Shown here in pieces: positions 29,706 to 39,230 of a stretch of DNA of 64,000 nt (positions within the stretch are counted from its first letter, which is position 1; every line of letters begins with the position of its first letter). Source of the stretch: Aureococcus anophagefferens (Eukaryota > Sar > Pelagophyceae > Pelagomonadales > Pelagomonadaceae); assembly GCF_000186865.1 (NCBI RefSeq), contig NW_008705576.1, positions 203,857 to 267,856 on the forward strand. The letters are read 5' to 3'. The position numbers were made by a program, and so were the translations under genes. The notes beneath the pieces are model-generated. The model worked only from the letters and a program-made list of their open reading frames with translations, was not told where the DNA came from and did not search any database.

Positions 29706-32486
29706 ATGATCGGCCGCCTCGCCCGGGGGGGGGACTACGCCCCGCCGCTCGACGACGACGCCCCGTCGCCCTGGCGGCGGCTCGGCGTCGCCGCGGGCCT
29801 CGCGGTCCTGGCGACGGCCGCGGTCGCGCGCGTCGCCGCCGCGAACCCGCGCGCCGCGTTCGTGACGACGCGGACGACGGAGTCCATCCACGTCTTCTAC
29901 GAGTCCAAAATCGTCGAGGGCCCCACCACACTCCTGGCGCTCATCGCGCCGTTTTTGCCCGAGGGCGCGTCGTTCAAAGGCGTACCCTACGACTCGCTCG
30001 ACGGCCTCGTCGCCGCGGCGCCCTACGCGCCCGGGGACGTGGTCATTTTTTCCATCCGCAGCGGCGTGCAGACGCGCGACGTGCCCGGCAGCGAGACTCG
30101 CGTCGACGGCGCCTGCGCGTACACGTTCGCGGCCGGCGACGCGCTGTTGCTGGCGCCCGCGGTCATGACGTTGCTCGAGCAGCCGACGCCGCTGACGCTC
30201 ATCGACGAGGGCGACTGGGGCTGCAAGATGGCCCTGCCGGAGACGATGCACAACGTCATGCGGTCGTCCTACGGAACGAACGGCGTCATGGACCACGCGG
30301 CGCTGTTCCCCTTCGGAGCGGAGTACGACCCCTTCGACGAATTTTTGGCCGCCACAAAAAGCCAGACGCCGGTCCTCGAGCGGCCCTTCGCCTTCGGCAT
30401 CCAGGAGCACATCACGTACCGCAAGCCGTCGCGCGTCGAACTCTACCGCGTCTTCGAGGAGCGGCACGTCGAGGTCAGCGACGCCGTGCGGGGCATGCCC
30501 TACGTCTTCGAGCTCTTCAACCGCCACTGGCTCCGGAACGAGACCGAGGCGACGGCGCCGGCCCGCGGCGGCTACGAGGTCGACTATCTGGGCATGCTCG
30601 CGAGTAGCGTTTTTGCCCTCTGCCCGGCGGGCGACGCGTACGTGTCGGGCTGCGTGACCGAAGCGCTGGAGATGGGCGCGATCCCCGTCATGGAGAACCC
30701 CGCGGACTTCAAGGGCTGCGCGCATCCGGCCCAGTTCTACGAGGACTTGCAGTTGAACGTCACGGTGAGGAACTGGCACGAGCTGCCGGCGCTCCTGGCG
30801 TTCCACTTCGACCGCGACGACGCCGGCGCGCACCTCGCGGCGCTCCACGGCGCGATCATGGACTGGAACGACGCCTGGAAGCGCCGCGTCGCCGGGTCCA
30901 TCTACGACTTCCGCACGCGGGCGACGACGGGGCAAATCCCGACGAACGACTGCGCGCGCGTCGGCCTCACGGCGGAACAAGAGGCCGCGCAGGACGCGGC
31001 GTTCGAAGCGTACTACGCCCAGGAGCACTGGTTCGACAACTACCACGACGGCGTCTGGGAGGTCGGCGCCTGGTGCTCCAAGTTCCTCCAGTACTCGGAG
31101 CACACGGAGCTCTCGGAGGGCGGCTGCTTCGCCGACGCGTGCGCGCCGGCGGCGGCCGCGGCGTTCGTCTGCGGCGGCGACGCGCCGGATTTATTGGCGA
31201 TCCCCGGGGCGAGCGTCGCCGCGGCCGTCGTCTCCGGCTGGGACTGGGCGAACTACGCCACGGTCGCCGTGCTCGCCGCCGTCGCGCTCGGCGCGGTCGT
31301 CCTCGTCGCGGTCCGGAGGCGCACGGCGGCGCGCCTCGCCGCCTACGCGCGCCTCGCCTACGACGGCCTGTCCCCGAGGGCCGGCGAGGCGCACCAGGTC
31401 TTCGCCTCGCTGAAGACCTTTGGGTTCGAGGCCGGGTTGATGTCGGCGACGATCGGGAACCTGATCGGCCTCACGTTCATGAACGCGTACGTCATGAGGC
31501 GCGCGCCCCTCGCGGCGTCGCTCACGGCCGTGCAGATGGCCTGCACCTCCGTCTTCGCGACGCTCTCCAACGCCTACCGCGGGCGCCCCTTCTTCGGCGG
31601 CATTTCCTTCGGCTTCTGGGTCTGCCGCGTCGTTCCGCTCGCCGCCTTGTTCGCGGTCTACCTCTTCACGTCGAACCTCGTCTACTCCTACCTCGGCGTG
31701 GGCTTCATCCAGATGCTCAAGCCGGCGAACGGCATCATGCTCTTCGCGCTGACCCTGAGCATCGGCCTCGAGGGGCGGCCGGACGCGACGAAGGTCCTCA
31801 ACGTCTTCGTGATCTCGGGCGCGGTCGTCGGCACGGCCTTGGCCAAGGAGGGCAGCGACCCCGGCGCCGTCAACGGCTTCGGCATCACGGTCATGGCCAT
31901 CTCGACGGTCGCGGCGACGCTCTACCAGACGGGCATCCAGCTGCTGATGCAGCACCGGGACCACGGCCTCGATGCCGTGTCGTTGCTGGCGGTCATGGCG
32001 CCGACGACGACGGTCATCCTCGCCGTCTACGCGGCGCTGACGGAGTGGACCCGCGGCGACTTCCTGGCGCTCGTGCTCGACGTGCCGCCGGGGTACATCG
32101 CGCTGGACCTGGTCCTGAGCGTCGCGCTCGACGTGAACAAGAATTTGGTGATTGGATTGCTCTCCGCGGTGTCCTACTGCCTCGTGGGCTACTCGAAGGA
32201 CATCCTCATCGTCGCCTTCACGGCGGCCGCGGGCTCGGAGCACGTCTCCGACGCGCAGTGGGTCGCCTACGCGCTGCTCGTGCTGGGGCAGACGGCGTGG
32301 ACGGCGGAGAAGCTCGCCGCGCGGCTCGACGCGGACGCCGTCGAGACGGCGATCGCAGGCAAGCTCGCGCGCGAGGGCGCGTACGCGTCGCGCGACCCGT
32401 CCGCCCACCCGTCCCTGCGGACCCACGGCGGACCGCCGGCGAAGCCCGAGGGCAACCCGCTCCTCGGGCGCGACGGTAAGTTCTAG
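29706..32486 (+). CDS. Exostosin-like glycosyltransferase fused to a nucleotide-sugar/TPT-type transporter
   Basis: 926 residues from the first in-frame ATG (29706). A type II signal anchor (about 25-48: LGVAAGLAVLATAAVARVAAA) is followed by a lumenal exostosin (GT47)-like domain, residues about 60-410, ending in DYLGMLASSVFALCPAGDAYVSGCVTEALEMGAIPVM, the usual donor-binding segment. A further helix (about 535-560) leads to a drug/metabolite transporter module of about ten helices (about 590-885; GLMSATIGNLIGLTFMNAYVM, VGFIQMLKPANGIMLFALTLS, LDVNKNLVIGLLSAVSYCLVGYSKDILIV). Expected location: Golgi membrane, pairing nucleotide-sugar import with its transferase. The fusion is uninterrupted in one exon. 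Confidence 0.82.
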   Translation: MIGRLARGGDYAPPLDDDAPSPWRRLGVAAGLAVLATAAVARVAAANPRAAFVTTRTTESIHVFYESKIVEGPTTLLALIAPFLPEGASFKGVPYDSLDGLVAAAPYAPGDVVIFSIRSGVQTRDVPGSETRVDGACAYTFAAGDALLLAPAVMTLLEQPTPLTLIDEGDWGCKMALPETMHNVMRSSYGTNGVMDHAALFPFGAEYDPFDEFLAATKSQTPVLERPFAFGIQEHITYRKPSRVELYRVFEERHVEVSDAVRGMPYVFELFNRHWLRNETEATAPARGGYEVDYLGMLASSVFALCPAGDAYVSGCVTEALEMGAIPVMENPADFKGCAHPAQFYEDLQLNVTVRNWHELPALLAFHFDRDDAGAHLAALHGAIMDWNDAWKRRVAGSIYDFRTRATTGQIPTNDCARVGLTAEQEAAQDAAFEAYYAQEHWFDNYHDGVWEVGAWCSKFLQYSEHTELSEGGCFADACAPAAAAAFVCGGDAPDLLAIPGASVAAAVVSGWDWANYATVAVLAAVALGAVVLVAVRRRTAARLAAYARLAYDGLSPRAGEAHQVFASLKTFGFEAGLMSATIGNLIGLTFMNAYVMRRAPLAASLTAVQMACTSVFATLSNAYRGRPFFGGISFGFWVCRVVPLAALFAVYLFTSNLVYSYLGVGFIQMLKPANGIMLFALTLSIGLEGRPDATKVLNVFVISGAVVGTALAKEGSDPGAVNGFGITVMAISTVAATLYQTGIQLLMQHRDHGLDAVSLLAVMAPTTTVILAVYAALTEWTRGDFLALVLDVPPGYIALDLVLSVALDVNKNLVIGLLSAVSYCLVGYSKDILIVAFTAAAGSEHVSDAQWVAYALLVLGQTAWTAEKLAARLDADAVETAIAGKLAREGAYASRDPSAHPSLRTHGGPPAKPEGNPLLGRDGKF

Positions 32487-32574
32487 CGGTGGTGGGAGCC
32501 CGGCACGTCTCGGGGGCGACCACTGATGGCGCGAAAGCGGCCATGTTCAGCACCCTTCTAGGGCGTCGACGAGT

Positions 32575-33234
32575 TTAGTAGAACCCCCCTCGAGGCGCGT
32601 AGAAGCCCGCGACGATCGTCGCCACGTCGACGGGGAGCGCGGTCTCGAAGCATTTGGTGAGAACGGAGACGTGGATGCCCAGCTGGCGGCGCGCGTATTC
32701 GTCGAAACCTCCGGCCTTCTTGACGGCGTCCACGAGCGCCCAGGCGGACGCGTTGCCGGGTGAGCGATGGACTTGAACAGTATGTGAATTTCTTCCATAC
32801 AGTTTAATAGACGTGTTGATGACGGCCCCGGCACGAAGAAATTCTAGAAGCATCCATCGATGTCCTTTGGTGAGAGCCCAGGTGAATGGAGACTGGTCAT
32901 ATGCGTTAATCCGCGAGTGAACGTCGGCACCCGCCGCGACGAGAGCTAGGATGATCGCGCGTTTGTTCGCCATTGGGCTGTGACTCCTCTCAAACTGAAA
33001 TACAGCAACTAACAACGGTGTGCGACTGTCAGTGCTCGTGGCGTCTACATGCGCTCCCGCCGATAGGAGAATGGTGACCGCCTCACGGTGAGCGTATAGA
33101 GCAGCGTTTTGTAGCGACGTTCTCCCATAATTGGGTCGAATAAAATTCGGGTTGGCACCTGCGGCCAGCGCACGTCGAAGGTCCCGAACGTCCCCTCGAA
33201 TAGCGGCGTTGAACAAAATCATATCGGCGCTCAT
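32575..33234 (-). CDS. Ankyrin-repeat protein, compact
   Basis: 219 residues from the ATG at 33234 (MSADMILFNAAIRGDVRDLRRALAAGANPN). Four ankyrin repeats are clear (TSLQNAALYAHREAVTILLSAGAHVD; TPLLVAVFQFER...ALVAAGADVHS; SPFTWALTKGHRWMLLEFLRAGA). The C-terminus carries ARRQLGIHVSVLTKCFETALPVDVATIVAGF, like the tail of the ankyrin gene at 16053-16949. GC content is lower than in neighbouring genes, as in that paralogue-like gene. Likely a protein-interaction adaptor. Single exon. Confidence 0.75.
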   Translation of the reverse strand: MSADMILFNAAIRGDVRDLRRALAAGANPNFIRPNYGRTSLQNAALYAHREAVTILLSAGAHVDATSTDSRTPLLVAVFQFERSHSPMANKRAIILALVAAGADVHSRINAYDQSPFTWALTKGHRWMLLEFLRAGAVINTSIKLYGRNSHTVQVHRSPGNASAWALVDAVKKAGGFDEYARRQLGIHVSVLTKCFETALPVDVATIVAGFYAPRGGFY

Positions 33235-33408
33235 ATTTGCATGTGCGCGCCCTTGGCTGTGGCAACATTTGGCGCAATCGCTGATCTTCCCGCACACTCC
33301 GACTCCTCCCGAGCTGCTCGCGTCGACCGCCAAACGCAACTCCGGAGGGGCCTCACTACTACGCAACCCCGCTCCTCGGCGCGACCAAAAACCGAGCCAA
33401 CGCCCCGC

Positions 33409-35133
33409 TTACGCCTCCCGGGGCCGCGAGAGCGCGGACATGTCCGGCAGGCTCGACGTGAGCATGTCCGGGCGGCGCTCCGCCGCGGCGCCGTCGTTCT
33501 CGTCGTTGGGCGGCGGCTCCGTGACGACGCCCGAGATGAGGCGCGGCACGGGCTTGCAGCCAATGACGCCCTTGATGGTCGGGCCCGGCACGGGCTCCGC
33601 GAGGCGGTACGCGTGCGCGACGTACCAGCCGTACATCTCGTCGGGCTTGTCGTCGGGCCCGAGCTCCGACTTGTCGCGGGGCTTCCAGTCGAAGGGCGAC
33701 GTCGCGGGGATGCGGTGCAGGTGCTCGTGGCCTCGCCAGTCGCCGACGCCGGCGTACTTGACCGCGCGCGCCGCGAAGCGGACGAGGCCCGTGATGCGGT
33801 GCTTGCGCATGTGCTCGGGCACGCGCTTGCCGACGTCCTTGCCCGGCGTCTCGATGAGCCAGAGCCACTCGTCGGCGTAGGACCGCACGTCGTAGCGCCG
33901 CGCCTCGATCTTCTTCACGCCGTCGAGGATGAGCCCCGCCCAGGGCCGCTGGATGTTGATGCCCCGGAGGGGCTTCATGAGCTGGTGGCCCGCGCGCCAC
34001 TTGGCGGCGAAGTCCGGCGGCGCGACGTCGCAGGCGTAGGCGGCGACGACGTCCGCGGGCTGCCGCGCGACGACGTGGTCGACGACGTACTTGCCGAGCG
34101 CCTTCAGCTCGCCCGAGTGGTGGTTCGTGAGCTTCTGCAGCTTGGCGCTCTTCTCCTCCTTCGCCGGCCGGTCGCCCCGGGGCTTCTTGCGCTCGGCGAC
34201 GTCGCCGGCGTCGTCGAAGGCCGGGCGCCAGGGCGGCAGCGCGGCGACGAAGCGGCGGACCTTGGCGAGCGCGCGGTCCTTGTAGGTCCCCGTCCGCGGC
34301 GGTTCCGGCGCGCGCGGCGCGGCCGCGAACTCGGGGTCGGCCTTCCAGTCGTCCTCGTCGCGCTCGAAGGACACGGGCTCGTCCCACCAGCCCGCGTCGC
34401 GGTCGCGGCCGTAGACGAAGGGCTCGCCGCTCTCCGGGTGGCGCGACAAAACGCACCGGTAATAGCCGCCCGCCGCGGACCCGGCCGCGTCCTCGGCCCA
34501 GCGGATGAGCAGCCGGTCGCCGTCCTTCGGCGCGACGCGGCGCTTCTCCTTGCGCCGCTTCTTCGGCGGGAGGGGCTCCGCCTCCTCGGCCGCGGCGGCG
34601 CCGTTCGCCGCGCGCTTGCTCTTGGCCTCGCGGCGCCTCGCGCCCGCGTCGACCTTGGCCTCGGACTTGACGCGCGCCGCGGCGGCGCGGGCCTTCTTGC
34701 CCGTGAGCTTGCGCAGCGTGAGCGCGCCGTTTTCCCGGGCCTCGCCCGCGACGACGTACGCGCAGAACCGGTTCTTGCCCCGGCCGTCGACGGTTCCGTC
34801 GGGCCTCAGGTGGAGCTGCAGCTGGTCGCTCACGGCGGGCTGGTCCTCCGTGGAGAAGGACCCGCGCAGGTGCACGACGCGCACGCCGCGCTCGTCGCCG
34901 TCCTGCACGTTCTTGTACCGGAGCGTGCCCGCCTCGGCGCCGCCGTCGGTGAAGGCCCAGGTGCCCGTGAGCTCGTCGGCGCTGAGCTTGGCGCGCATGA
35001 CGCAGATCAGGTCCTCGTCGTCGAAGACCTCCTCGGCGGCCGTGCCCATGCTGCTCGTGCTCAGGCGCGGCGACCGCCGCCCGGGGCGCCCGTCGGTTGA
35101 GCACGAAGTTTGATTGCTCGACAGCGTCTCCAT
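33409..35133 (-). CDS. ASCH (PUA-like) domain nuclear protein
   Basis: 574 residues from the ATG at 35133; the frame extends upstream only to a TTG. The middle is basic (LPPKKRRKEKRRVAPKDGD), a likely nuclear signal. The C-terminal third has an ASCH fold start: GINIQRPWAGLILDGVKKIEARRYDVRS (about residues 370-397), then WLIETPG and ITGLVRFA, the family's strand order. ASCH/PUA-like folds bind RNA or modified nucleotides and occur in activators such as TRIP4. The N-terminal part (about 45-140) with GTLRYKNVQDGDERGVRVVHLRGSF is a beta-rich unknown domain. Confidence 0.7.
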   Translation of the reverse strand: METLSSNQTSCSTDGRPGRRSPRLSTSSMGTAAEEVFDDEDLICVMRAKLSADELTGTWAFTDGGAEAGTLRYKNVQDGDERGVRVVHLRGSFSTEDQPAVSDQLQLHLRPDGTVDGRGKNRFCAYVVAGEARENGALTLRKLTGKKARAAAARVKSEAKVDAGARRREAKSKRAANGAAAAEEAEPLPPKKRRKEKRRVAPKDGDRLLIRWAEDAAGSAAGGYYRCVLSRHPESGEPFVYGRDRDAGWWDEPVSFERDEDDWKADPEFAAAPRAPEPPRTGTYKDRALAKVRRFVAALPPWRPAFDDAGDVAERKKPRGDRPAKEEKSAKLQKLTNHHSGELKALGKYVVDHVVARQPADVVAAYACDVAPPDFAAKWRAGHQLMKPLRGINIQRPWAGLILDGVKKIEARRYDVRSYADEWLWLIETPGKDVGKRVPEHMRKHRITGLVRFAARAVKYAGVGDWRGHEHLHRIPATSPFDWKPRDKSELGPDDKPDEMYGWYVAHAYRLAEPVPGPTIKGVIGCKPVPRLISGVVTEPPPNDENDGAAAERRPDMLTSSLPDMSALSRPREA

Positions 35134-35265
35134 CGACGTCCGTTCGAGGCTGAACTTTGATTGTGGCAACGCCGCCAACGGTCGCTAAAGCGACAACCTA
35201 AAAGCTGGCGTCCAAGCCGCTGGGGTCTTAGAAAGAGCGAAGCCAGTTACGCGACCCACGAGCGC

Positions 35266-37650
35266 CTAGGCGAACATCTTCGAGGCCATCTTCTTGGCCT
35301 TGGCCTTCTGGCGCGCGAGCTGCGCGTCGACGCGCTTCGCGAGCGCGAGCGCGGCCTTGTCCTCCGGGTTCTGCTTGAGCACGGCGTTGAGGTCCTTCTT
35401 CGCCTCGTCGAACTTGGACGTCTTCTCGAAGGCCGCCGCGCGGCGGTAGAGGGCCTTGGGGTGCGCCGGCTCCAGCTTGAGCGCCTCCTCCGCGGATTTC
35501 AGCGCCTGGTCGACGTTGTCGAGCTTCGTCCAGCAGAGGGCCATGTTCACGTGGAGGTCGACCTTGATCTTCGTCGTCTGCGCCGTCTGCTCGGGGTTGA
35601 GGTCGCGGAACTTCGCCGCGTGGCCGAGCGCGTCCTTGTAGCGCTTCGCCGCGTGCGTGATGTTGCCGTCCTTGAAGAGCTCCGTGCCCTCCTTCTTGTT
35701 CTTCTCCACGAGGCGGAAGCGGTCGCCGAACTTGAGCTTGCGCGTGTCCGCGTGCAGGCGGTCCTCGCGCGCCTCGTCGTCGTCGTCGTCGTTCGCGGCG
35801 GCCGCGGCGGCCTCGGCCTCGAGCTGCTTCTCCATGTCGAGCCGCTCCTTTTCGATCGTCTCGAAGTAGGCCGGCACCATGTCCTGGGCCTTGGCGGACA
35901 TCTCGTCCAATTTCGCCTGCATGACCTCGGCCGTGGCGGCGTAGGCCTCGTCGCTCCAGAGCCACTCCTCCGCGTCGTCGAGGAGCGCGCCGAAGTCGGA
36001 CGACTTCTCCTCGAAGAGCTTGTAGTGCTTGCCGTTCTTCGCGGACCGGAGCTCGAGGATCTTCGTCTCGAGCGCGTTGCGCTTGTCGGCGACGGCCTTG
36101 ACGCCGTCGTCGCGCGCGACCATGGCGTCCTCCGCGGTCCGCAGGGCCGCCAGCGCGGCGGCGTCGTCGGCCTCGGGCGCGACGAAGGGCGTCAAGGCCG
36201 CCTTCGTCGCGGCCCGCGCCTCCTCGACGGCCGACAGCGCGGCGCACTCGGCGACGGCGGCCTGCAGCGCCTTCTCGCCCAACGCGTTGACGCGCACCTG
36301 CACGACGGAGTCCTCGGCCTTCGGGGGCGGCGTCGCCTCCTGCTTCTCCTCGCCCTCCGGCGGCGGCGGCGGCGCCTCGGGCGCGGCCTTGCGCTCCTCC
36401 TCGAGCTTCGCCTTCGCGTCGGCGAGGTCCGCGTCGACCTGCGACTTGCGCGTCTTCGCCGCGACGAGGTCCTTGCGCGCCTTGTCCAGAGCCTCGTCCG
36501 CGTCCGCGCGCTTCTTGACGCACAGCGCCGCGCCGTGCGCGAGCGTCGCGTCGTCTAATTTGGCCCCGAAGACCTCGACCCCGAAGACCTCCTTGGCGAC
36601 CTCCTGGGCGACGGCGACGCGGGACCCGCCGCCCACGAGCTCGACGGCGTCGACCTTGTCGACGGCGGCGTTCGCGAGCGCCTTCTCGAGCAGGCCCTTG
36701 AACGATTCAAGGACGGACGCGCAGGTCTCGCGGAGCTCGTCGCGCGAGAACTCGAGGGGCACGTCGCGCTCGTCGCCCATGTTCTCCGCGGTCGTCTTCG
36801 CCGTCTCCATCGTGCTCAACAACTTGCGGAGCCGCTCCGCGGCGCCGAGCAGCCGGCCGCCGCGTTTCGATCCCGGCGCAGGTTTCTCGACGTCGCCGGG
36901 CAGCTTGGCCGATAACGCGTCGAAGACGAGGGCGTCCATGGCCGCCGTGCCGCAGGTTTTGTCCTGGGCCGCCGCGCCGCCGAGGATGGCCGCGGCGACG
37001 GCGCCCGCCTCGCTCTTCGCGAATTTGTAGACGGAGCAGTGCGCGCCGAGGCGCCCGACGTCGACGACGGCGACGACCTTGGCCTCGCCGGCCTCGAGCA
37101 GGGACGCGTGCTTGACCTCGTAGACGGCCGCGAGGCAGGCGTCGGCCCGGACGAGGTCCACGCCCGCGAACGACGGCGGCAAGCCGGCCGTCGCGCCGTT
37201 GCGGAGCGCGGCGCGTTGTTCCGCGTCCCAGCACGTGGGCACGGCGAAGGCGCCGCGCAGGTCCGCGGCGCCCTCGCGGCACGACGGCCCCAGCGACGCC
37301 GCGGCCAGCGACCCGCAGCGCCGCAGCAGCGCGCAGCACAGCGCGTCGTCTCCGAAAGACGTCGTCTCCTCGCCCGCGTAGCCGCTGACCGTGAACGCCG
37401 CCTCGCCGGCGCCGGGCCGGTGCGCGTCCAGGGCGCCGTTGCCGCTGAGGCGCTCGCCGATGCGCGCCGTGTTCTTCGCGTTCGTCGACAGCTGGGCCAC
37501 GGCGGCCTCGCCGACGTAGCGCTCCATGCCGCTGAAGCCCACGAGCGAACTCGAGCTGTGGCCGCCGAGCTCGTTGCGCACGATGACGCCGCTGTCGTCG
37601 ACGACCATCGTCGACTCGCCGCCGACATCGAAGCCCACGACCTTGCCCAT
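35266..37650 (-). CDS. Hsp70/Hsp110-like chaperone fused to a TPR domain
   Basis: 794 residues from the ATG at 37650, where the canonical start MGKVVGFDVGGESTMVV lies. The actin-like ATPase is recognisable but divergent (AFAVPTCWDAEQRAAL; VVAVVDVGRLGAHCSVYKF; DAVELVGGGSRVAVAQEV), closer to Hsp110 than to Hsp70. A linker with acidic and Pro segments and a long helical region (about 385-630) resembles the Hsp110 helical bundle. The last 150 residues (about 645-794) form three TPR units of the immunophilin/Sti1 type (NKKEGTELFKDGNITHAAKRYKDAL; NMALCWTKLDNVDQALKSAEEAL; KALYRRAAAFEKTSKFDEAKKDL), ending in a basic helix. No EEVD tail. Likely a cytosolic nucleotide-exchange co-chaperone. Confidence 0.85.
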   Translation of the reverse strand: MGKVVGFDVGGESTMVVDDSGVIVRNELGGHSSSSLVGFSGMERYVGEAAVAQLSTNAKNTARIGERLSGNGALDAHRPGAGEAAFTVSGYAGEETTSFGDDALCCALLRRCGSLAAASLGPSCREGAADLRGAFAVPTCWDAEQRAALRNGATAGLPPSFAGVDLVRADACLAAVYEVKHASLLEAGEAKVVAVVDVGRLGAHCSVYKFAKSEAGAVAAAILGGAAAQDKTCGTAAMDALVFDALSAKLPGDVEKPAPGSKRGGRLLGAAERLRKLLSTMETAKTTAENMGDERDVPLEFSRDELRETCASVLESFKGLLEKALANAAVDKVDAVELVGGGSRVAVAQEVAKEVFGVEVFGAKLDDATLAHGAALCVKKRADADEALDKARKDLVAAKTRKSQVDADLADAKAKLEEERKAAPEAPPPPPEGEEKQEATPPPKAEDSVVQVRVNALGEKALQAAVAECAALSAVEEARAATKAALTPFVAPEADDAAALAALRTAEDAMVARDDGVKAVADKRNALETKILELRSAKNGKHYKLFEEKSSDFGALLDDAEEWLWSDEAYAATAEVMQAKLDEMSAKAQDMVPAYFETIEKERLDMEKQLEAEAAAAAANDDDDDEAREDRLHADTRKLKFGDRFRLVEKNKKEGTELFKDGNITHAAKRYKDALGHAAKFRDLNPEQTAQTTKIKVDLHVNMALCWTKLDNVDQALKSAEEALKLEPAHPKALYRRAAAFEKTSKFDEAKKDLNAVLKQNPEDKAALALAKRVDAQLARQKAKAKKMASKMFA

Positions 37651-37983
37651 GGTGGCTGGCGCTTCGTCGACGAAGTCGAAGCCGGCGAGTTGGCGGTCGA
37701 TTTTGGACACGGGTGACGGGGTCAAGTTGCAGCACCATCGACAAGGAGCACCCCCCGCGGGCTGCCAATAATATCAGCCACGGTGTCGGAACGCGCGCCG
37801 CAGCATGGCAAGTTGCAGCACCATCGACAAGGAGCACCCCCCGCGGGCTGCCAATAATATCAGCCACGGTGTCGGAACGCGCGCCGCAGCATGGAAACGG
37901 CGGCTGCCAATAGTTCCTAATCAGCCGAGCGTGCCGCCGTGCCGTCGGAGCGTGCCGGCCGTGCCGTCGGAACGCGCCGCGGC
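37651..37983. other. Divergent intergenic region with tandem repeat
   Basis: 333 bp between Hsp110-TPR (minus) and the second Sec14-like gene (plus). About half is the 86-bp tandem repeat described separately. Both promoters must lie here. Confidence 0.4.
37723..37894. repeat. 86-bp tandem direct repeat, two copies
   Basis: Copies start at 37723 and 37809 (CAAGTTGCAGCACCATCGAC...), essentially identical over 86 bp. A shorter echo (GTCGGAACGCGCCGC then GGCATGGAGACGGCGG) overlaps the ATG of the next gene at 37984. The repeat lies in the shared promoter region and may vary regulation. Confidence 0.9.
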
Positions 37984-39225
37984 ATGGAGACGGCGGATCG
38001 CGGCATCCGCACGGTGGAGATCAACCGCATCGTCACGGAGGACCCGCGGCCGAAAGCGCTCGCCAGCGTGACGAATGCTCTCCACAGCGAAAGTACGTTG
38101 TCCGCGAGCGCGGCGAACGCCGTGGCACCGGCGCTGCCCCAGGACGACCTGGCGCCGGCCGCCGCGCGGCTCTTCCTCCGGCTGAAGCGATGCATCTTCC
38201 GCGGCGTCGCCGCCGCGTTCCTGGCCGTCGTCGCCGTCGTCGTCTTCGCGCGGGACCCGCGCGTCGGCGCACCGACGGACGCGCCGGAGTCGCCGCGGAA
38301 CGAGCCGCCCGCGCCGGCGCGCGCGCCGCCGCCGCCGGCCGCGCCGCCGCCGCCGCGGCGGCGCCGCGGCGCCGCGGCGGCCTGGAACTTCTCGCCCGCC
38401 GTCGGCGCCGGCGCGCGGCTCGTCGCCGCCGAGGTCGAGGACCTCGTCGCCGACGCGCGCGCGGCGTACGAGGGCCTCGCGCGGACCGCGGCGGGCGTCC
38501 ACGAGCGGAGTTACTGGAACGAGCACACCTTCGCGGCGTTCCACCGCGCCTACGACGGCGACCTGGCGACGATCCGCTCCATGGTCTGGGCGTGCCTGCG
38601 CGTGCGCGAATTCGCCGGCGCGGACGCGGCGCGCGCGGCGCTCCTCGACCGCGCGGCGGCCGAATTCGGCGGAGACCTCGACGACGCGCTCTGGCGCGAC
38701 GCGCGCGCGGACGCGGTCATGCCCATCGCGTCGTCGCGGCCGCCGGCGACGAAGACGGACCGCGTCACCGTGTTCTGGGTCATCGCCTACGGCGGCGGCG
38801 CGCTCGCGCGCGGCGAGGACCTCCCGCTGGGGCCGGACGAGTTCGCGGCGCACCAGGTCCGGCTCTTCGAGTTCCGGGCGCTGGCGCTGGAGCGCTACGC
38901 GCTCGCGACGGGCGACCTGGGGTCCTTCGCGGCGGTCCACGACCTGCGCGTCGACGGCGGGCTGCTGCGGCTCTGGCGGAAGGCCGGAGGCGCGTACCGC
39001 GAGTTCACGGCCGCGGCGACGCCCTACCTCAAGGACCTCCACCCGCCGATGACGCGCCGGGTCTACGTCGCCAACGCGCCGAGCGGCTTCGGGCTGATCT
39101 GGTCCGTCATCAAGATGGGCATCTCGAAGCGCCAGGTCGAGAAGGTGGTGGTGTTGTCCGGCGACTTCCAGCCGAGCGACGTCGCCGAGCTCGACGTCCG
39201 CGAGGTCGCGCGGCTCCTCGTGTAA
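37984..39225 (+). CDS. Membrane-anchored CRAL-TRIO (Sec14-like) protein
   Basis: 413 residues from the ATG at 37984; the frame upstream starts only with GTG. A hydrophobic helix (about 70-90: FRGVAAAFLAVVAVVVFA) precedes a Pro/Ala/Arg-rich linker. The Sec14 part covers about 160-410: an N-terminal helical bundle (YWNEHTFAAFHRAYDGDLATIRSMVWACLRVR), DRVTVFWVIAYGGGAL, then the characteristic DLHPPMTRRVYVANAPSGFGLIWSVIKMGISKRQVEKVVVL. Predicted to transfer or sense lipids while tethered to a membrane. It converges with the sarcosine-oxidase-like gene, 5 bp apart. Confidence 0.82.
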   Translation: METADRGIRTVEINRIVTEDPRPKALASVTNALHSESTLSASAANAVAPALPQDDLAPAAARLFLRLKRCIFRGVAAAFLAVVAVVVFARDPRVGAPTDAPESPRNEPPAPARAPPPPAAPPPPRRRRGAAAAWNFSPAVGAGARLVAAEVEDLVADARAAYEGLARTAAGVHERSYWNEHTFAAFHRAYDGDLATIRSMVWACLRVREFAGADAARAALLDRAAAEFGGDLDDALWRDARADAVMPIASSRPPATKTDRVTVFWVIAYGGGALARGEDLPLGPDEFAAHQVRLFEFRALALERYALATGDLGSFAAVHDLRVDGGLLRLWRKAGGAYREFTAAATPYLKDLHPPMTRRVYVANAPSGFGLIWSVIKMGISKRQVEKVVVLSGDFQPSDVAELDVREVARLLV

Positions 39226-39230
39226 AACGG

